Assembly (NCBI GenBank): GCA_023458415.1
Contig: JAEWZO010000001.1
Coordinates: 1-20,131 of the forward strand
Length of the DNA: 20,131 bases
DNA from: Bacteroidota bacterium
GTDB lineage: Bacteria; Bacteroidota; Bacteroidia; Flavobacteriales; Weeksellaceae
Direction: 5' to 3'
Below are positions 1 to 6,921 of this stretch, in pieces. Under the pieces are notes generated by a model. It was not told the DNA's origin. It saw only the letters and a list, made by a program, of their open reading frames with translations, and ran no database searches. The translations under genes and the position numbers were made by a program. Within the stretch, counting starts at the first letter, position 1; each line of letters starts with the position of its first letter.

Positions 1-92
1 CGTCTTTGTGGACAGCTTTCAAGGGCAGCCGATTTGCTCTTCTTGGCAAGTGTGGCTCTTCCTTTTCTAACTAATTGTTGAATAGTAGGCAT
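1..92 (-). CDS. rpsL: 30S ribosomal protein S12, N-terminal part (gene runs off the window)
   Basis: The minus strand from position 92 reads MPTIQQLVRKGRATLAKKSK, the classic N-terminus of S12, followed by the Cys-Pro-Gln-Arg-Arg motif. About 30 codons are visible and the rest lies left of position 1. S12 sits at the decoding centre of the small subunit. In Bacteroidota rpsL usually heads the rpsL-rpsG-fusA cluster, so those genes are expected to the left (inference). The ATG start fits a promoter with its -7 box at 117-124, which leaves a short AT-rich leader. Confidence 0.97.
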   Translation of the reverse strand, partial: MPTIQQLVRKGRATLAKKSKSAALESCPQR

Positions 93-116
93 TTAATTGC
101 TTTTTATTTTAGGGTG

Positions 117-147
117 CAAAAGTAAGAATATTTTTTTATTCCACAAA
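117..147 (-). promoter_or_regulatory. Promoter of rpsL
   Basis: On the minus strand the sequence TACTTTTG (117-124) matches the Bacteroidota -7 consensus TAnnTTTG. A TTTG (144-147) lies 19 nt upstream, matching the -33 element. Transcription should start near 110, giving a leader of roughly 20 nt before the rpsL ATG. The box and start region are almost identical to those of rpmE at 12403-12421. Confidence 0.75.
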
Positions 148-221
148 CAGTTATTGTGAATAAATTGCAAATTCAATTAGCTGAAAATCATCCGTTTCGA
201 AATGAAGATAAAAACTGTAGG

Positions 222-1598
222 TTATTCCAAATCGGTGGAATAAATTACCTGCTCTTTTTGCAGCACAGTATCTTTCAAAATCCAAAGGATATCCGGATTT
301 TTCATCATGATGATGTTTCCGTCGATAAATGAATTCTGAAGATTTTCATGCCCGTAACTGAATTCTTTATTAACAACAGGGATTTTATAAACTTTCGGTT
401 TTACTTTCTTAAAGTCTTTTATGAAATAATACTTCTTCCCTTCCATCGCGGTCAGCTTCTTTTCGGTGAAAGCTTTTCTTTCCAAAAAGTTGGACGAATT
501 CTTCAACGGATAAAATGTATTGAAAAGAAGAGAAAAAACAGCAAGCCTGAAAATTATCTTTTCATATTTCTTCTCTTGATAGCAGATGAAAATTACAGAA
601 TAAAAATACAGAAACGAGCTTTCCGCAAGAATTCGCATATTAAGCTCTTCTATTCCCTGAAAAAAAACTGTAAAGAAAACGAACACGGAATACACCAATC
701 CGGTTGAGAGCAGTAACACATGAAAATCTTTAGAATAAGACCGGAAATGATTCTTCCAGATTCTTACCATAAAGTAAATAAACACAATGTTTATAAGAAG
801 AAGAATACCTTCAACTGAATAAGCCAGAAGACTGCTGCTGTTCAGCTTAATCCCTAAAAACGGATTAAAAGAGTTGAAAACCCCAAGAACATTTCTAAAA
901 AACTCTTCACCAATTCCTTTTAAATATGGATTATGCCTGAATTTTTCACCGGCAAAATCACCAAAGTTGATAAAATTAAAGAGTGCATAAGCACCAATAC
1001 CAACTCCCGAAAGAAAAAGAAACCTGAAAAAGCCGCTATTCCAAAATTGAATGTTTTCCTTCCTTATATAATGGAGTAAATAAAATAGTCCAAAACCGAT
1101 ATAAATATATAGCCCGGAATACCTCACGGAAAACATAAGACTCATTATTAACGCCGCAGGAATGTAAAACCTATAGGATTTTCGTTCGCTATAGAAATAA
1201 CCATGCACAAAATACAACAGGAAATAGAACAGGAAAATAAACGGCGCTTCCGACAGAGAATTGAAAAAGCAGAAAAAGAAAATTTTGGTTGATAGCAGAA
1301 TCACCGTTTCGCGAAAGTAAAACTGCTTCAAGTAAGAAAACAATCCAATTATCGCAAAAAGCACGATATTCAGAATTCGGGCAGCCCAGAAATAATCATC
1401 GGTGAAAAAATTAAAGAACTTAATCAGCAGCGGATAACCCAACGGGAAAAGACTCCATTTTACTTCCGGAAAACTGTCGGCTAACTGTACGTAACTTATC
1501 GTATCAGCAGTTATTCCACCATAAGGCAAAAAAAATGGCGCTATCGCAATACTTAGCAGCGAAAAAACAAATAAAACTATATAAGGTGTCTGTCTCAA
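222..1598 (-). CDS. Polytopic membrane protein, GT-C-like (family 39-type) glycosyltransferase candidate
   Basis: The 458-residue protein is very rich in Phe, Leu and Ile. Roughly ten membrane segments can be seen over the first 360 residues, followed by a soluble C-terminal tail of about 90 residues. The first loop after the opening helix carries Asp32 in ADTISY and then FPLGYPLL at 51-58. This resembles the acidic motif and P-x-GYPLL segment of GT-C lipid-linked sugar transferases such as ArnT/PMT relatives. An Arg-Tyr-Ser-Gly motif in a central helix is also typical. A transferase role in the periplasm or outer leaflet is therefore plausible, but donor and acceptor are unknown. Translation seems to start at TTG (1596-1598), because a TAA codon sits immediately upstream in frame and no ATG follows for over 100 codons. 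The gene is monocistronic and divergent from dps. Confidence 0.65.
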   Translation of the reverse strand: MRQTPYIVLFVFSLLSIAIAPFFLPYGGITADTISYVQLADSFPEVKWSLFPLGYPLLIKFFNFFTDDYFWAARILNIVLFAIIGLFSYLKQFYFRETVILLSTKIFFFCFFNSLSEAPFIFLFYFLLYFVHGYFYSERKSYRFYIPAALIMSLMFSVRYSGLYIYIGFGLFYLLHYIRKENIQFWNSGFFRFLFLSGVGIGAYALFNFINFGDFAGEKFRHNPYLKGIGEEFFRNVLGVFNSFNPFLGIKLNSSSLLAYSVEGILLLINIVFIYFMVRIWKNHFRSYSKDFHVLLLSTGLVYSVFVFFTVFFQGIEELNMRILAESSFLYFYSVIFICYQEKKYEKIIFRLAVFSLLFNTFYPLKNSSNFLERKAFTEKKLTAMEGKKYYFIKDFKKVKPKVYKIPVVNKEFSYGHENLQNSFIDGNIIMMKNPDILWILKDTVLQKEQVIYSTDLE

Positions 1599-1614
1599 TT
1601 ATACTTGTAAAATG

Positions 1615-1622
1615 CAAAAATA
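1615..1622 (-). promoter_or_regulatory. Candidate -7 box for the membrane protein gene
   Basis: On the minus strand TATTTTTG (1615-1622) fits TAnnTTTG and would start transcription about 10 nt before the TTG codon at 1598. No convincing -33 element is seen at the right distance, so support is limited to the -7 box. Confidence 0.4.
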
Positions 1623-1670
1623 ATTCTTTCAAGATAAGAATTCTAAAAACCCGGTGAAATTCCCTGAAAC

Positions 1671-1701
1671 TTGCTTTTCACTGCAATTTTCCGTATCTTT
1701 G
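1671..1701 (+). promoter_or_regulatory. Promoter of dps
   Basis: TATCTTTG (1694-1701) matches the Bacteroidota -7 box, and TTG (1671-1673) lies 20 nt upstream as the -33 element. The predicted start near 1707 gives a leader of about 10 nt before the ATG at 1718. No OxyR- or Fur-like operator could be recognised by eye. Confidence 0.7.
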
Positions 1702-1717
1702 AATCAAAGTAAAAAAT

Positions 1718-2194
1718 ATGAAAAATACAGCTATTATCGGTCTGAAAGAGACCAAAACCAAGGAAATCGCAGAAAAACTGAATGTACTTTTGGCCAACTA
1801 CTCAGTATTCTATCAAAATACGCGCGGTGCACACTGGAACATCAAAGGAGATCAGTTCTTTACGCTTCACCCAAAATTCGAAGAACTGTATGACAACCTG
1901 GTTCTGAAAATTGATGAAATTGCAGAAAGAATTCTCACTTTAGGTGCAGTTCCGGCTCACAATTACTCGGAATATCTTGAGGTTTCCACGATCAAAGAAA
2001 GCAAAGAAGTTTCCGACGGCAACAAATGTGTGGAAAACATTCTGGCTTCCTTCAAAGTAGTCATCGATCTGCAGCGCGAACTTCTCGAAATTTCTGACGA
2101 AGCCGGCGACGAAGGTACCAACTCGCAGATGAGCGACTACATCACAGAACAGGAAAAAGAGGTCTGGATGTACAACTCCTACCTTGGAAAATAA
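1718..2194 (+). CDS. dps: Dps-family DNA-protecting ferritin-like protein
   Basis: Dps proteins form 12-subunit shells in the cytoplasm that oxidise Fe(II), store iron and limit peroxide damage; some also bind DNA. The 158-residue length is typical. The ferroxidase ligands are visible: His39 (in HWNIKG), His51, Asp66 and Glu70 (in DEIAERI). Their spacing (12, 15, 4) is the same as in E. coli Dps (51, 63, 78, 82). The N-terminus has several lysines that could contact DNA. The gene has its own promoter and a strong terminator, so it is monocistronic. Stress regulation is expected from the family but no operator was identified here. Confidence 0.95.
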   Translation: MKNTAIIGLKETKTKEIAEKLNVLLANYSVFYQNTRGAHWNIKGDQFFTLHPKFEELYDNLVLKIDEIAERILTLGAVPAHNYSEYLEVSTIKESKEVSDGNKCVENILASFKVVIDLQRELLEISDEAGDEGTNSQMSDYITEQEKEVWMYNSYLGK

Positions 2195-2213
2195 TCCTGA
2201 AATAAATTTCAAT

Positions 2214-2243
2214 AAAATCGTCCATCTTTTGGGCGATTTTTTT
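2214..2243 (+). terminator. Rho-independent terminator of dps
   Basis: AAAATCGTCC (2214-2223) pairs with GGGCGATTTT (2231-2240) through one G:U pair, with a 7-nt loop and a T-rich run. It follows the dps stop codon by 19 nt and ends 12 nt before the pncB -7 box. Confidence 0.9.
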
Positions 2244-2255
2244 ATTTCTATTCTC

Positions 2256-2263
2256 TAAATTTG
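2256..2263 (+). promoter_or_regulatory. -7 box of pncB
   Basis: TAAATTTG matches TAnnTTTG. A TTTG ending at 2231 is 24 nt upstream, a long spacing that falls inside the dps terminator, so the -33 assignment is uncertain. The box contains the TTG at 2261, which argues that translation begins at the ATG at 2282 rather than at that TTG. Confidence 0.6.
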
Positions 2264-2281
2264 TTTCAAACAACGCAGAAA

Positions 2282-3460
2282 ATGAGTACTGTCCGCCTGA
2301 AATCCATTCTCGATAACGACTTCTATAAAATCACGATGCAGAATGCAGTCGTTAAACTTTTTCCCAACGAAAGAGTAAAATACGAATTCATTAACCGCGG
2401 TAAACACCACTTTCCGGAAGGTTTTGGTGAAGAACTTCGTAAAGCCGTGGATGCAATGGCAGAACTTCAGCTCACGAAAGACGAAAAGAAATACCTGCAG
2501 AAAACCTGTCCTTATCTCGCGCTTCCCTATCTTGATTTTCTTGAAGGATTTCATTACGATCCGTCCGAAGTGAAAATTATTCAGAACGGAAATGATGTAG
2601 AAGTTACGGTTGAAGGACAATGGTATCGAACCATTCTGTGGGAAGTTCCTTTATTGGCGCTCATTTCCGAACTTCATTACGAAATGAACAACATGGAGCG
2701 CGACAGTAACGAAGAGGTGATGAACACGACGCTTCAGAAAGCGGAAAAACTGAATCAACTCGGTGTTACGTTTGCGGAATTCGGCACAAGAAGAAGACAT
2801 TCCTATAAAGTTCACGATCTTGTGGTTGATGCGCTAATAAAAAGCCAGAATTCAAAATTTATCGGAAGTTCAAACGTTCATTTTGCAATGAAATACAGCG
2901 TTAAACCTATCGGAACTCACGCTCACGAATGGTTTATGTTTCATGCAGCAGAATACGGTTTCAAAATGTCCAACGAATTTGCCCTAGAAAACTGGGTAGA
3001 TGTGTACCGTGGCGATTTAGGAGTGGCGCTTTCCGACACTTATACCACGGAAGTTTTCTTTCAGCAGTTCGATAAGAAATTTGCAAAACTTTTCGACGGC
3101 GTGCGTCATGACAGCGGCGATCCGCTCGAATTTGCGGATAAAACCATCGCTCACTATCAGAAAAACGGTATCAATCCGATGTTTAAATACATCATTTTTT
3201 CGGACGGGCTCAACCTTGAAAAAGTGGAAGAAATCACCAAACACTGTACCGGAAAAATCGGAATTTCCTTCGGAATCGGCACCAATCTCACCAATGACGT
3301 CGGATTAAAACCAATGAATATTGTGATGAAACTTATCGGCGTTCAGGCCAACAACGGCGACTGGATTCCAACCGTAAAACTTTCCGACGAGCGCGGCAAA
3401 TATACCGGTGATCCCAAAATGATTGAACTCGCCAAAGAATTTCTTAGAATCAAAGATTAA
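2282..3460 (+). CDS. pncB: Nicotinate phosphoribosyltransferase
   Basis: The enzyme converts nicotinate and PRPP, with ATP hydrolysis, to nicotinate mononucleotide, the first step of the Preiss-Handler NAD salvage route. From the ATG at 2282 it has 392 residues, the normal size. Hallmarks are DNDFYKITMQ near the N-terminus, FGTRRRHS (about 167-174), GTHAHEW (211-217) with His215 as the likely phosphorylated histidine, and VRHDSGDP (274-281) in the phosphate-binding region. A longer form from TTG 2261 is unlikely because that codon is inside the promoter. The downstream YCII lipoprotein starts 3 nt after the stop codon, so the two are probably cotranscribed. Confidence 0.97.
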   Translation: MSTVRLKSILDNDFYKITMQNAVVKLFPNERVKYEFINRGKHHFPEGFGEELRKAVDAMAELQLTKDEKKYLQKTCPYLALPYLDFLEGFHYDPSEVKIIQNGNDVEVTVEGQWYRTILWEVPLLALISELHYEMNNMERDSNEEVMNTTLQKAEKLNQLGVTFAEFGTRRRHSYKVHDLVVDALIKSQNSKFIGSSNVHFAMKYSVKPIGTHAHEWFMFHAAEYGFKMSNEFALENWVDVYRGDLGVALSDTYTTEVFFQQFDKKFAKLFDGVRHDSGDPLEFADKTIAHYQKNGINPMFKYIIFSDGLNLEKVEEITKHCTGKIGISFGIGTNLTNDVGLKPMNIVMKLIGVQANNGDWIPTVKLSDERGKYTGDPKMIELAKEFLRIKD

Positions 3461-3463
3461 AAA

Positions 3464-3985
3464 ATGAAAAACATAATTACGTTAGTACTAATTTCATTCA
3501 CGCTAACTTCCTGTGTCATTTATCAGAAGGGAGAGCCCGGAAAACCTGGAGAGCCCGGAAAACCATCCACTGAAATACCTTTACAAAACGGATTCAACCA
3601 AAAACTGGCCGATTCTCTTGGTGCAGATAAATACGGTATGAAAAGTTATCATTTGGTCATTCTGAAAACCGGCGCAAAAGACAAAGAAATCACCGATAAA
3701 GAACAACGGGCCGAGCTTTTCAAAGGCCATTTCTCAAACATGCAGGAAATGGAAAAATCTGGAAAACTAAAACTTGCAGGTCCGTTCTCCACCGCCAATC
3801 ACCTTGGTTACCGCGGCATTTTCCTGCTGGATGTAAAAACTGAAGAAGAAGCAAAATCTTATCTGCAGAACGACCCGACCATAAAAGCCGGCATTTTCGA
3901 TGTTGAAATCCTGCCTTGGTACGGTTCGGCGGCTATTCCGATGCACCTCGATTATCACAAGGAAATTGCAAGGGAAAATCCTTAG
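3464..3985 (+). CDS. YCII-domain lipoprotein with a short collagen-like stretch
   Basis: Residues 1-17 form a lipoprotein signal peptide with lipobox LTSC and Cys17 as the lipidated residue. A Gly-X-Y stretch follows at 23-34 (GEPGKP twice), encoded by two nearly identical 18-nt units at 3530-3565. Residues about 60-155 form a YCII (YciI-like) ferredoxin-fold domain: a SYHLVILKTG strand, His89 in GHFSNMQ, AGPF (105-108), and Asp137 in NDP. The conserved His/Asp pair is seen in YCII proteins and has been proposed as an active site, but no reaction is assigned. Most YCII proteins are cytoplasmic, so an envelope-anchored form is somewhat unusual. It follows pncB by 3 nt; no functional link to NAD metabolism is evident. 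Confidence 0.85.
   Translation: MKNIITLVLISFTLTSCVIYQKGEPGKPGEPGKPSTEIPLQNGFNQKLADSLGADKYGMKSYHLVILKTGAKDKEITDKEQRAELFKGHFSNMQEMEKSGKLKLAGPFSTANHLGYRGIFLLDVKTEEEAKSYLQNDPTIKAGIFDVEILPWYGSAAIPMHLDYHKEIARENP
3530..3565 (+). repeat. Tandem 18-nt repeat coding Gly-X-Y triplets
   Basis: The units 3530-3547 and 3548-3565 differ only in the last base and encode Gly-Glu-Pro-Gly-Lys-Pro twice. The arrangement suggests recent duplication by slippage and could vary in copy number between strains. Confidence 0.85.
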
Positions 3986-3987
3986 TT

Positions 3988-4066
3988 TCAGGAGCTTTTT
4001 CCCGCTGTCCGCTGTATCTTTTGCTCCGCTGCGCTCCGCAAAAGGATGCCGCTTCCATCGGGGCTA
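3988..4066. repeat. Intergenic palindromic repeat element (REP-like)
   Basis: This GC-rich island of about 79 nt in AT-rich surroundings begins 2 nt after a stop codon. It contains CTTTTGC (4018-4024) and GCAAAAG (4038-4044) as a perfect 7-bp inverted repeat around a GC-rich loop. The flanks are CCCGCTGTCCGCTGTAT on the left and GGATGCCGCTTCCATCGGGG on the right. I recall closely similar dispersed sequences in intergenic regions of Chryseobacterium and Flavobacterium genomes; that is recollection, not a search. It could act as a transcript-end hairpin, although no T tract follows it. Confidence 0.65.
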
Positions 4067-4112
4067 AGAAAATTTGCTACAAAATGTAACAGGTTTTGAA
4101 AACGACTTTTCG

Positions 4113-4120
4113 TATTTTTG
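4113..4120 (+). promoter_or_regulatory. Candidate -7 box upstream of rmuC
   Basis: TATTTTTG fits TAnnTTTG but ends only 4 nt before the rmuC ATG, so the transcript would be leaderless or nearly so. A TTTG at 4095-4098 is only 14 nt upstream, which is short for a -33 element. Confidence 0.4.
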
Positions 4121-4124
4121 AAGA

Positions 4125-5633
4125 ATGGAGTTAACCTACTTAATTATCGGATTTTTAGCAGGCGGAGTTTTGGGCGCAGTTATTCTGTATTTCATACTGA
4201 AATCAACCAGTGTTCCACGCAAAGATTTTGATGAAATCAACCAGAATTTCATTCGTTCCAATTCAGATTTAAACAATTCTGTCAAGAAAATCTCAGATCT
4301 TGAAATCCTCATCAGCGAAGAAAAAGCTCTCAACTCATCACAATCCGAAACAGTAAGCCAACTTCAGAAAGACGTTGCAAGAATCAACGCACTCAACGAG
4401 TCACAGTCGGAACAAATACAAAAACAAAACACCAAAAATGCTGAACAGGACGAAGAAATTGGTGCTTTAAATTCAGAAAAACAGCAGTTGATTGCCATAA
4501 AATCTGAACTTTCGGCGCAAAATGAAAGTCTTCTCCAAAGATTCGAAGAACAGAAAGAGGAAATTATAAAACTTCAGGAAGCCGCTAAAAACGAATTCAA
4601 AAACTTGGCAAACGAAATCCTGGAAGAAAAAACCAAGAAATTCACCGATACCAATAAAGAGAATCTCGATCTGCTGTTAAAACCTTTAGGCGAAAACCTG
4701 GAATCCTTCAAAAAAAGGGTAAACGAAGTTTACGAAAACGAAACCCGCGAAAGAACTTCCCTGAATACCACCATCAAACTGATGATGGAGCAGACTAACA
4801 AAATCAGTCAGGAAGCCAACAATTTGGCAACCGCACTGAAAGGCCAAACCAAAACTCAGGGCGATTGGGGCGAAATGATTCTGGAAAGAATCCTAGAAGA
4901 TTCCGGCTTAACCAAAGACCGCGAGTACTACACGCAGCACAATATCAAAACCGAAGACGGTGATAATCAGCGTCCGGATTTCGTATTAAGGTTACCGGGA
5001 AATCAACTCGTCATCATCGATTCAAAGGTTTCGCTGAACGCTTACGAAAGAATGATTTCCGCAGAAGATGACGATCAGAGAATTCAAAATCTAAACCTAC
5101 ACATTGCAGCAGTAAAACGTCATATCGATGCTTTGGCAGACAAGCGCTACGACAATCTCAAGGAATCTTTGGATTTTACGATTATGTTTATCCCGGTAGA
5201 ATCGGCTTTTCTCACTGCCATGCAGGGCGATCCGCAACTGTGGAACTTCGCGTATAAGAAACACATTATTCTATTAAGTCCGACCAATCTTATCGCCTAT
5301 CTGAAACTGATTTCCGATGTTTGGAAACGGGACACACACAACAAAAACGCCGCAGAAATCGCGAGACAGGCAGGAGCACTTTATGATAAATTCGACGGTT
5401 TTGTCAGCGATCTCTTGAAAATCGGCAAAAAAATGGATGATGCCAAAGGCGATTATGAAAGCGCAATGAAGAAACTCTCCAGTGGCAGAGGAAATCTCGT
5501 TGGAAGCGTACAGAAACTGAAAAAACTGGGCGCAAAAGCAACAAAAAATTTACCCGAAGCTTTGGTGGAACGGGCAAATGAAGATTCCGACACCAATTTA
5601 CTTGATACAGAAGAAAACCACACAGAAGAATGA
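4125..5633 (+). CDS. rmuC: DNA recombination protein RmuC
   Basis: RmuC family proteins limit inversion at short inverted repeats in E. coli and are thought to be nuclease-like. Residues 3-26 form an N-terminal membrane helix. A long coiled coil runs from about 35 to 230, rich in Glu, Lys and Gln. The RmuC domain follows: GQTKTQGDWGE (240-250), RPDFVLRLPG (283-292) and IIDSKVSL (297-304). The pairing of Pro-Asp285 with Asp299-x-Lys301 fits the proposed PD-(D/E)xK nuclease fold. Its 502 residues match the family. It is anchored to the inner membrane with the domain in the cytoplasm. The stop codon overlaps the start of the RNA methyltransferase gene, implying coupled translation. Confidence 0.95.
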   Translation: MELTYLIIGFLAGGVLGAVILYFILKSTSVPRKDFDEINQNFIRSNSDLNNSVKKISDLEILISEEKALNSSQSETVSQLQKDVARINALNESQSEQIQKQNTKNAEQDEEIGALNSEKQQLIAIKSELSAQNESLLQRFEEQKEEIIKLQEAAKNEFKNLANEILEEKTKKFTDTNKENLDLLLKPLGENLESFKKRVNEVYENETRERTSLNTTIKLMMEQTNKISQEANNLATALKGQTKTQGDWGEMILERILEDSGLTKDREYYTQHNIKTEDGDNQRPDFVLRLPGNQLVIIDSKVSLNAYERMISAEDDDQRIQNLNLHIAAVKRHIDALADKRYDNLKESLDFTIMFIPVESAFLTAMQGDPQLWNFAYKKHIILLSPTNLIAYLKLISDVWKRDTHNKNAAEIARQAGALYDKFDGFVSDLLKIGKKMDDAKGDYESAMKKLSSGRGNLVGSVQKLKKLGAKATKNLPEALVERANEDSDTNLLDTEENHTEE

Positions 5634-6394
5634 TTGAAAGCCCGCAGAACGAAAAAATAAAATATCTCACCAGACTTTCAACCGATAACCGGTTCCGAAA
5701 AAAATCGGGCTTATTTGTGGTAGAAGGAAAGCAGGAGAACGAGAGAGCTCAAAAATTTGATTACGAACCTACGGAATTCTACATCTGCGAAAGTATCTAT
5801 TCAGACATTCTTCCCGCCGATAAAGTTCATTTGGTCTCCGAAAAAGTATATGAAAAAATTGCGTATCGAGGCAGTTCGGAAGGAGTAATTGGAATATATA
5901 AAGAAAAACAGAATAATCTGGAACGTTTCATTCCGAAAGCAAACTCTTCAATCATTATTGTTGAAGGAACTGAAAAGCCGGGAAACTTAGGTGCAATTTT
6001 GAGAAGCTGCGAAGCATTCGGAATTGATGCTTTAATTGTAACCGACCCAAAAACCGATTTTTACAATCCTAATGTTATCCGTTCCAGCGTTGGCTGTCTG
6101 TTCGGAATGAATATTTTTCAGTCAACCAACGAAGAAGTTTTAGCGTTTTTGATAAAAAACAAATTTCAGATATTCCCAACAATGATGAGTGCAGATGCTG
6201 AAGATCTGCAGGACAGAGATTTCACGAAAAAATCAGCAATTATTTTCGGTACAGAACATTCAGGACTTTCAGATTTCTGGGTGGATAAGGGAGAAAACAC
6301 TTTGATCCCAATGACCGGAACCATTGACTCCCTCAATTTATCCAACGCAGTTGCCATCACCTGCTACGAAACACAAAGGCAAAAACAGCAATAA
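5630..6394 (+). CDS. SpoU/TrmH-family (SPOUT) RNA 2'-O-methyltransferase
   Basis: SPOUT enzymes transfer a methyl group from S-adenosylmethionine to a ribose 2'-OH in rRNA or tRNA. Residues about 1-90 form the N-terminal substrate-binding domain, beginning ESPQNEKIKYLTRL as in RlmB/AviRb-like members. The three SpoU motifs follow: EGTEKPGNLGAILRSCEAFG (112-131), with the conserved Asn119 and Arg125; IIFGTEHSGL (204-213); and IPMTGTIDSLNLSNAVAI (226-243), which helps build the trefoil knot. The length of 254 residues is normal. The exact nucleotide target cannot be told from the sequence. The ATG overlaps the rmuC stop codon (ATGA) and a bidirectional terminator closes the unit. Confidence 0.93.
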   Translation: MIESPQNEKIKYLTRLSTDNRFRKKSGLFVVEGKQENERAQKFDYEPTEFYICESIYSDILPADKVHLVSEKVYEKIAYRGSSEGVIGIYKEKQNNLERFIPKANSSIIIVEGTEKPGNLGAILRSCEAFGIDALIVTDPKTDFYNPNVIRSSVGCLFGMNIFQSTNEEVLAFLIKNKFQIFPTMMSADAEDLQDRDFTKKSAIIFGTEHSGLSDFWVDKGENTLIPMTGTIDSLNLSNAVAITCYETQRQKQQ

Positions 6395-6403
6395 AATTAG
6401 ACA

Positions 6404-6443
6404 TAAAAAAACCGCCTTCCTGGGGAAAGCGGTTATTTTTTTC
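6404..6443. terminator. Bidirectional terminator between convergent genes
   Basis: AACCGCCTTCC (6410-6420) pairs with GGAAAGCGGTT (6424-6434) except for one mismatch, with a TGG loop. A run of A lies on its left and a run of T on its right, so the hairpin can end both the RNA methyltransferase transcript (+) and the Ala-rich lipoprotein transcript (-). Confidence 0.9.
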
Positions 6444-6455
6444 TGTAGTTGCTAA

Positions 6456-6788
6456 TTATTTAGCGTCGTTAACAGCGTCTTTTGCAGCATCAGCAGCACC
6501 AGCAGCAGCGTCAGCAGCACCTTGAGCAGCATCAGCAGCACCAGCAGCAGCATCTTGAGCAACTTCAGCACCAGCAGCAGTTGTAGCAGCAGCAGCGTCA
6601 GCAGCAGCGTCAACTGTTACAGCAGCAGCAGAATCAACAACAGCAGCAGCAGAATCAGCTACCATAGCAGCAGAGTCAGATAGAGCTACAGCAGCAGAAT
6701 CAGCAGCGTTAGCAGTTTCAACAGTTTCTTTTTTACAAGCTACAAGAGCAACAGCAGCGATAGCAGCTACGAAGAATGATTTTTTCAT
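6456..6788 (-). CDS. Alanine-rich heptad-repeat lipoprotein
   Basis: No known family with an assigned function is recognised. The 110-residue protein begins with a lipoprotein signal peptide and lipobox LVAC (Cys18), followed by Lys-Lys-Glu-Thr. Fifty of the 110 residues are Ala. The mature part is built of 7-residue units: DSAA-x-V-x type at 30-36, 38-44, 45-51 and 52-58, and GAADAA-x type at 83-89, 90-96 and 97-103, ending in DAVNDAK. Such a pattern predicts a long Ala/Asp helix, comparable in style to Lpp-like or LEA-like proteins (inference). The coding DNA is GCA/GCT-repeat rich and open to slippage. It has its own -7 box and a shared terminator, and is divergent from the membrane-regulator gene. 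Confidence 0.85.
   Translation of the reverse strand: MKKSFFVAAIAAVALVACKKETVETANAADSAAVALSDSAAMVADSAAAVVDSAAAVTVDAAADAAAATTAAGAEVAQDAAAGAADAAQGAADAAAGAADAAKDAVNDAK
6485..6720. repeat. GCA-trinucleotide-rich repetitive coding DNA
   Basis: On the plus strand this stretch is dominated by GCA units. One 15-mer, GCAGCAGCAGAATCA, occurs at 6622-6636 and again at 6643-6657, giving the 21-nt period of the heptads encoded on the minus strand. Confidence 0.8.
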
Positions 6789-6867
6789 AATGAATTAAAT
6801 TTTAATTTTGTTTGTTATTTTTGTTTCTAATTTCACTGTTCACATGACTTTTATCATTTGAACGGGA

Positions 6868-6875
6868 CAAAGGTA
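6868..6875 (-). promoter_or_regulatory. Candidate -7 box for the Ala-rich lipoprotein gene
   Basis: On the minus strand TACCTTTG fits TAnnTTTG. Initiation near 6862 would give an AT-rich leader of about 75 nt. TTTG motifs upstream are only 6-10 nt away, so no standard -33 element is assigned. Confidence 0.5.
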
Positions 6876-6889
6876 TAGCAGCAAACAAA

Positions 6890-6921
6890 TTTGTTTTAGA
6901 AAATTAATTGTAATATCTTTG
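6890..6921 (+). promoter_or_regulatory. Promoter of the membrane-regulator/lipoprotein operon
   Basis: TTTG (6890-6893) and TATCTTTG (6914-6921) are separated by 20 nt, a good Bacteroidota promoter. Transcription should start near 6927, leaving a leader of about 65 nt before the TTG codon at 6992. The start point coincides with a perfect palindrome at 6919-6937. Confidence 0.7.

Noticed and set aside
348..707. 119-codon plus-strand open frame
   Set aside because: It is antisense within the GT-C-like membrane protein gene and has no promoter, signal or recognisable domain; the same applies to the other antisense or out-of-frame reading frames inside clear genes.
2261..2281. Longer pncB starting at TTG 2261
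   Set aside because: The codon lies inside the TAAATTTG -7 box, and the ATG at 2282 gives the normal family N-terminus.
6485..6720. GCA-rich repeats as a CRISPR array or minisatellite outside genes
   Set aside because: The periodicity is 3 and 21 nt with no spacers, and the minus strand codes a lipoprotein with a perfect signal peptide across it.
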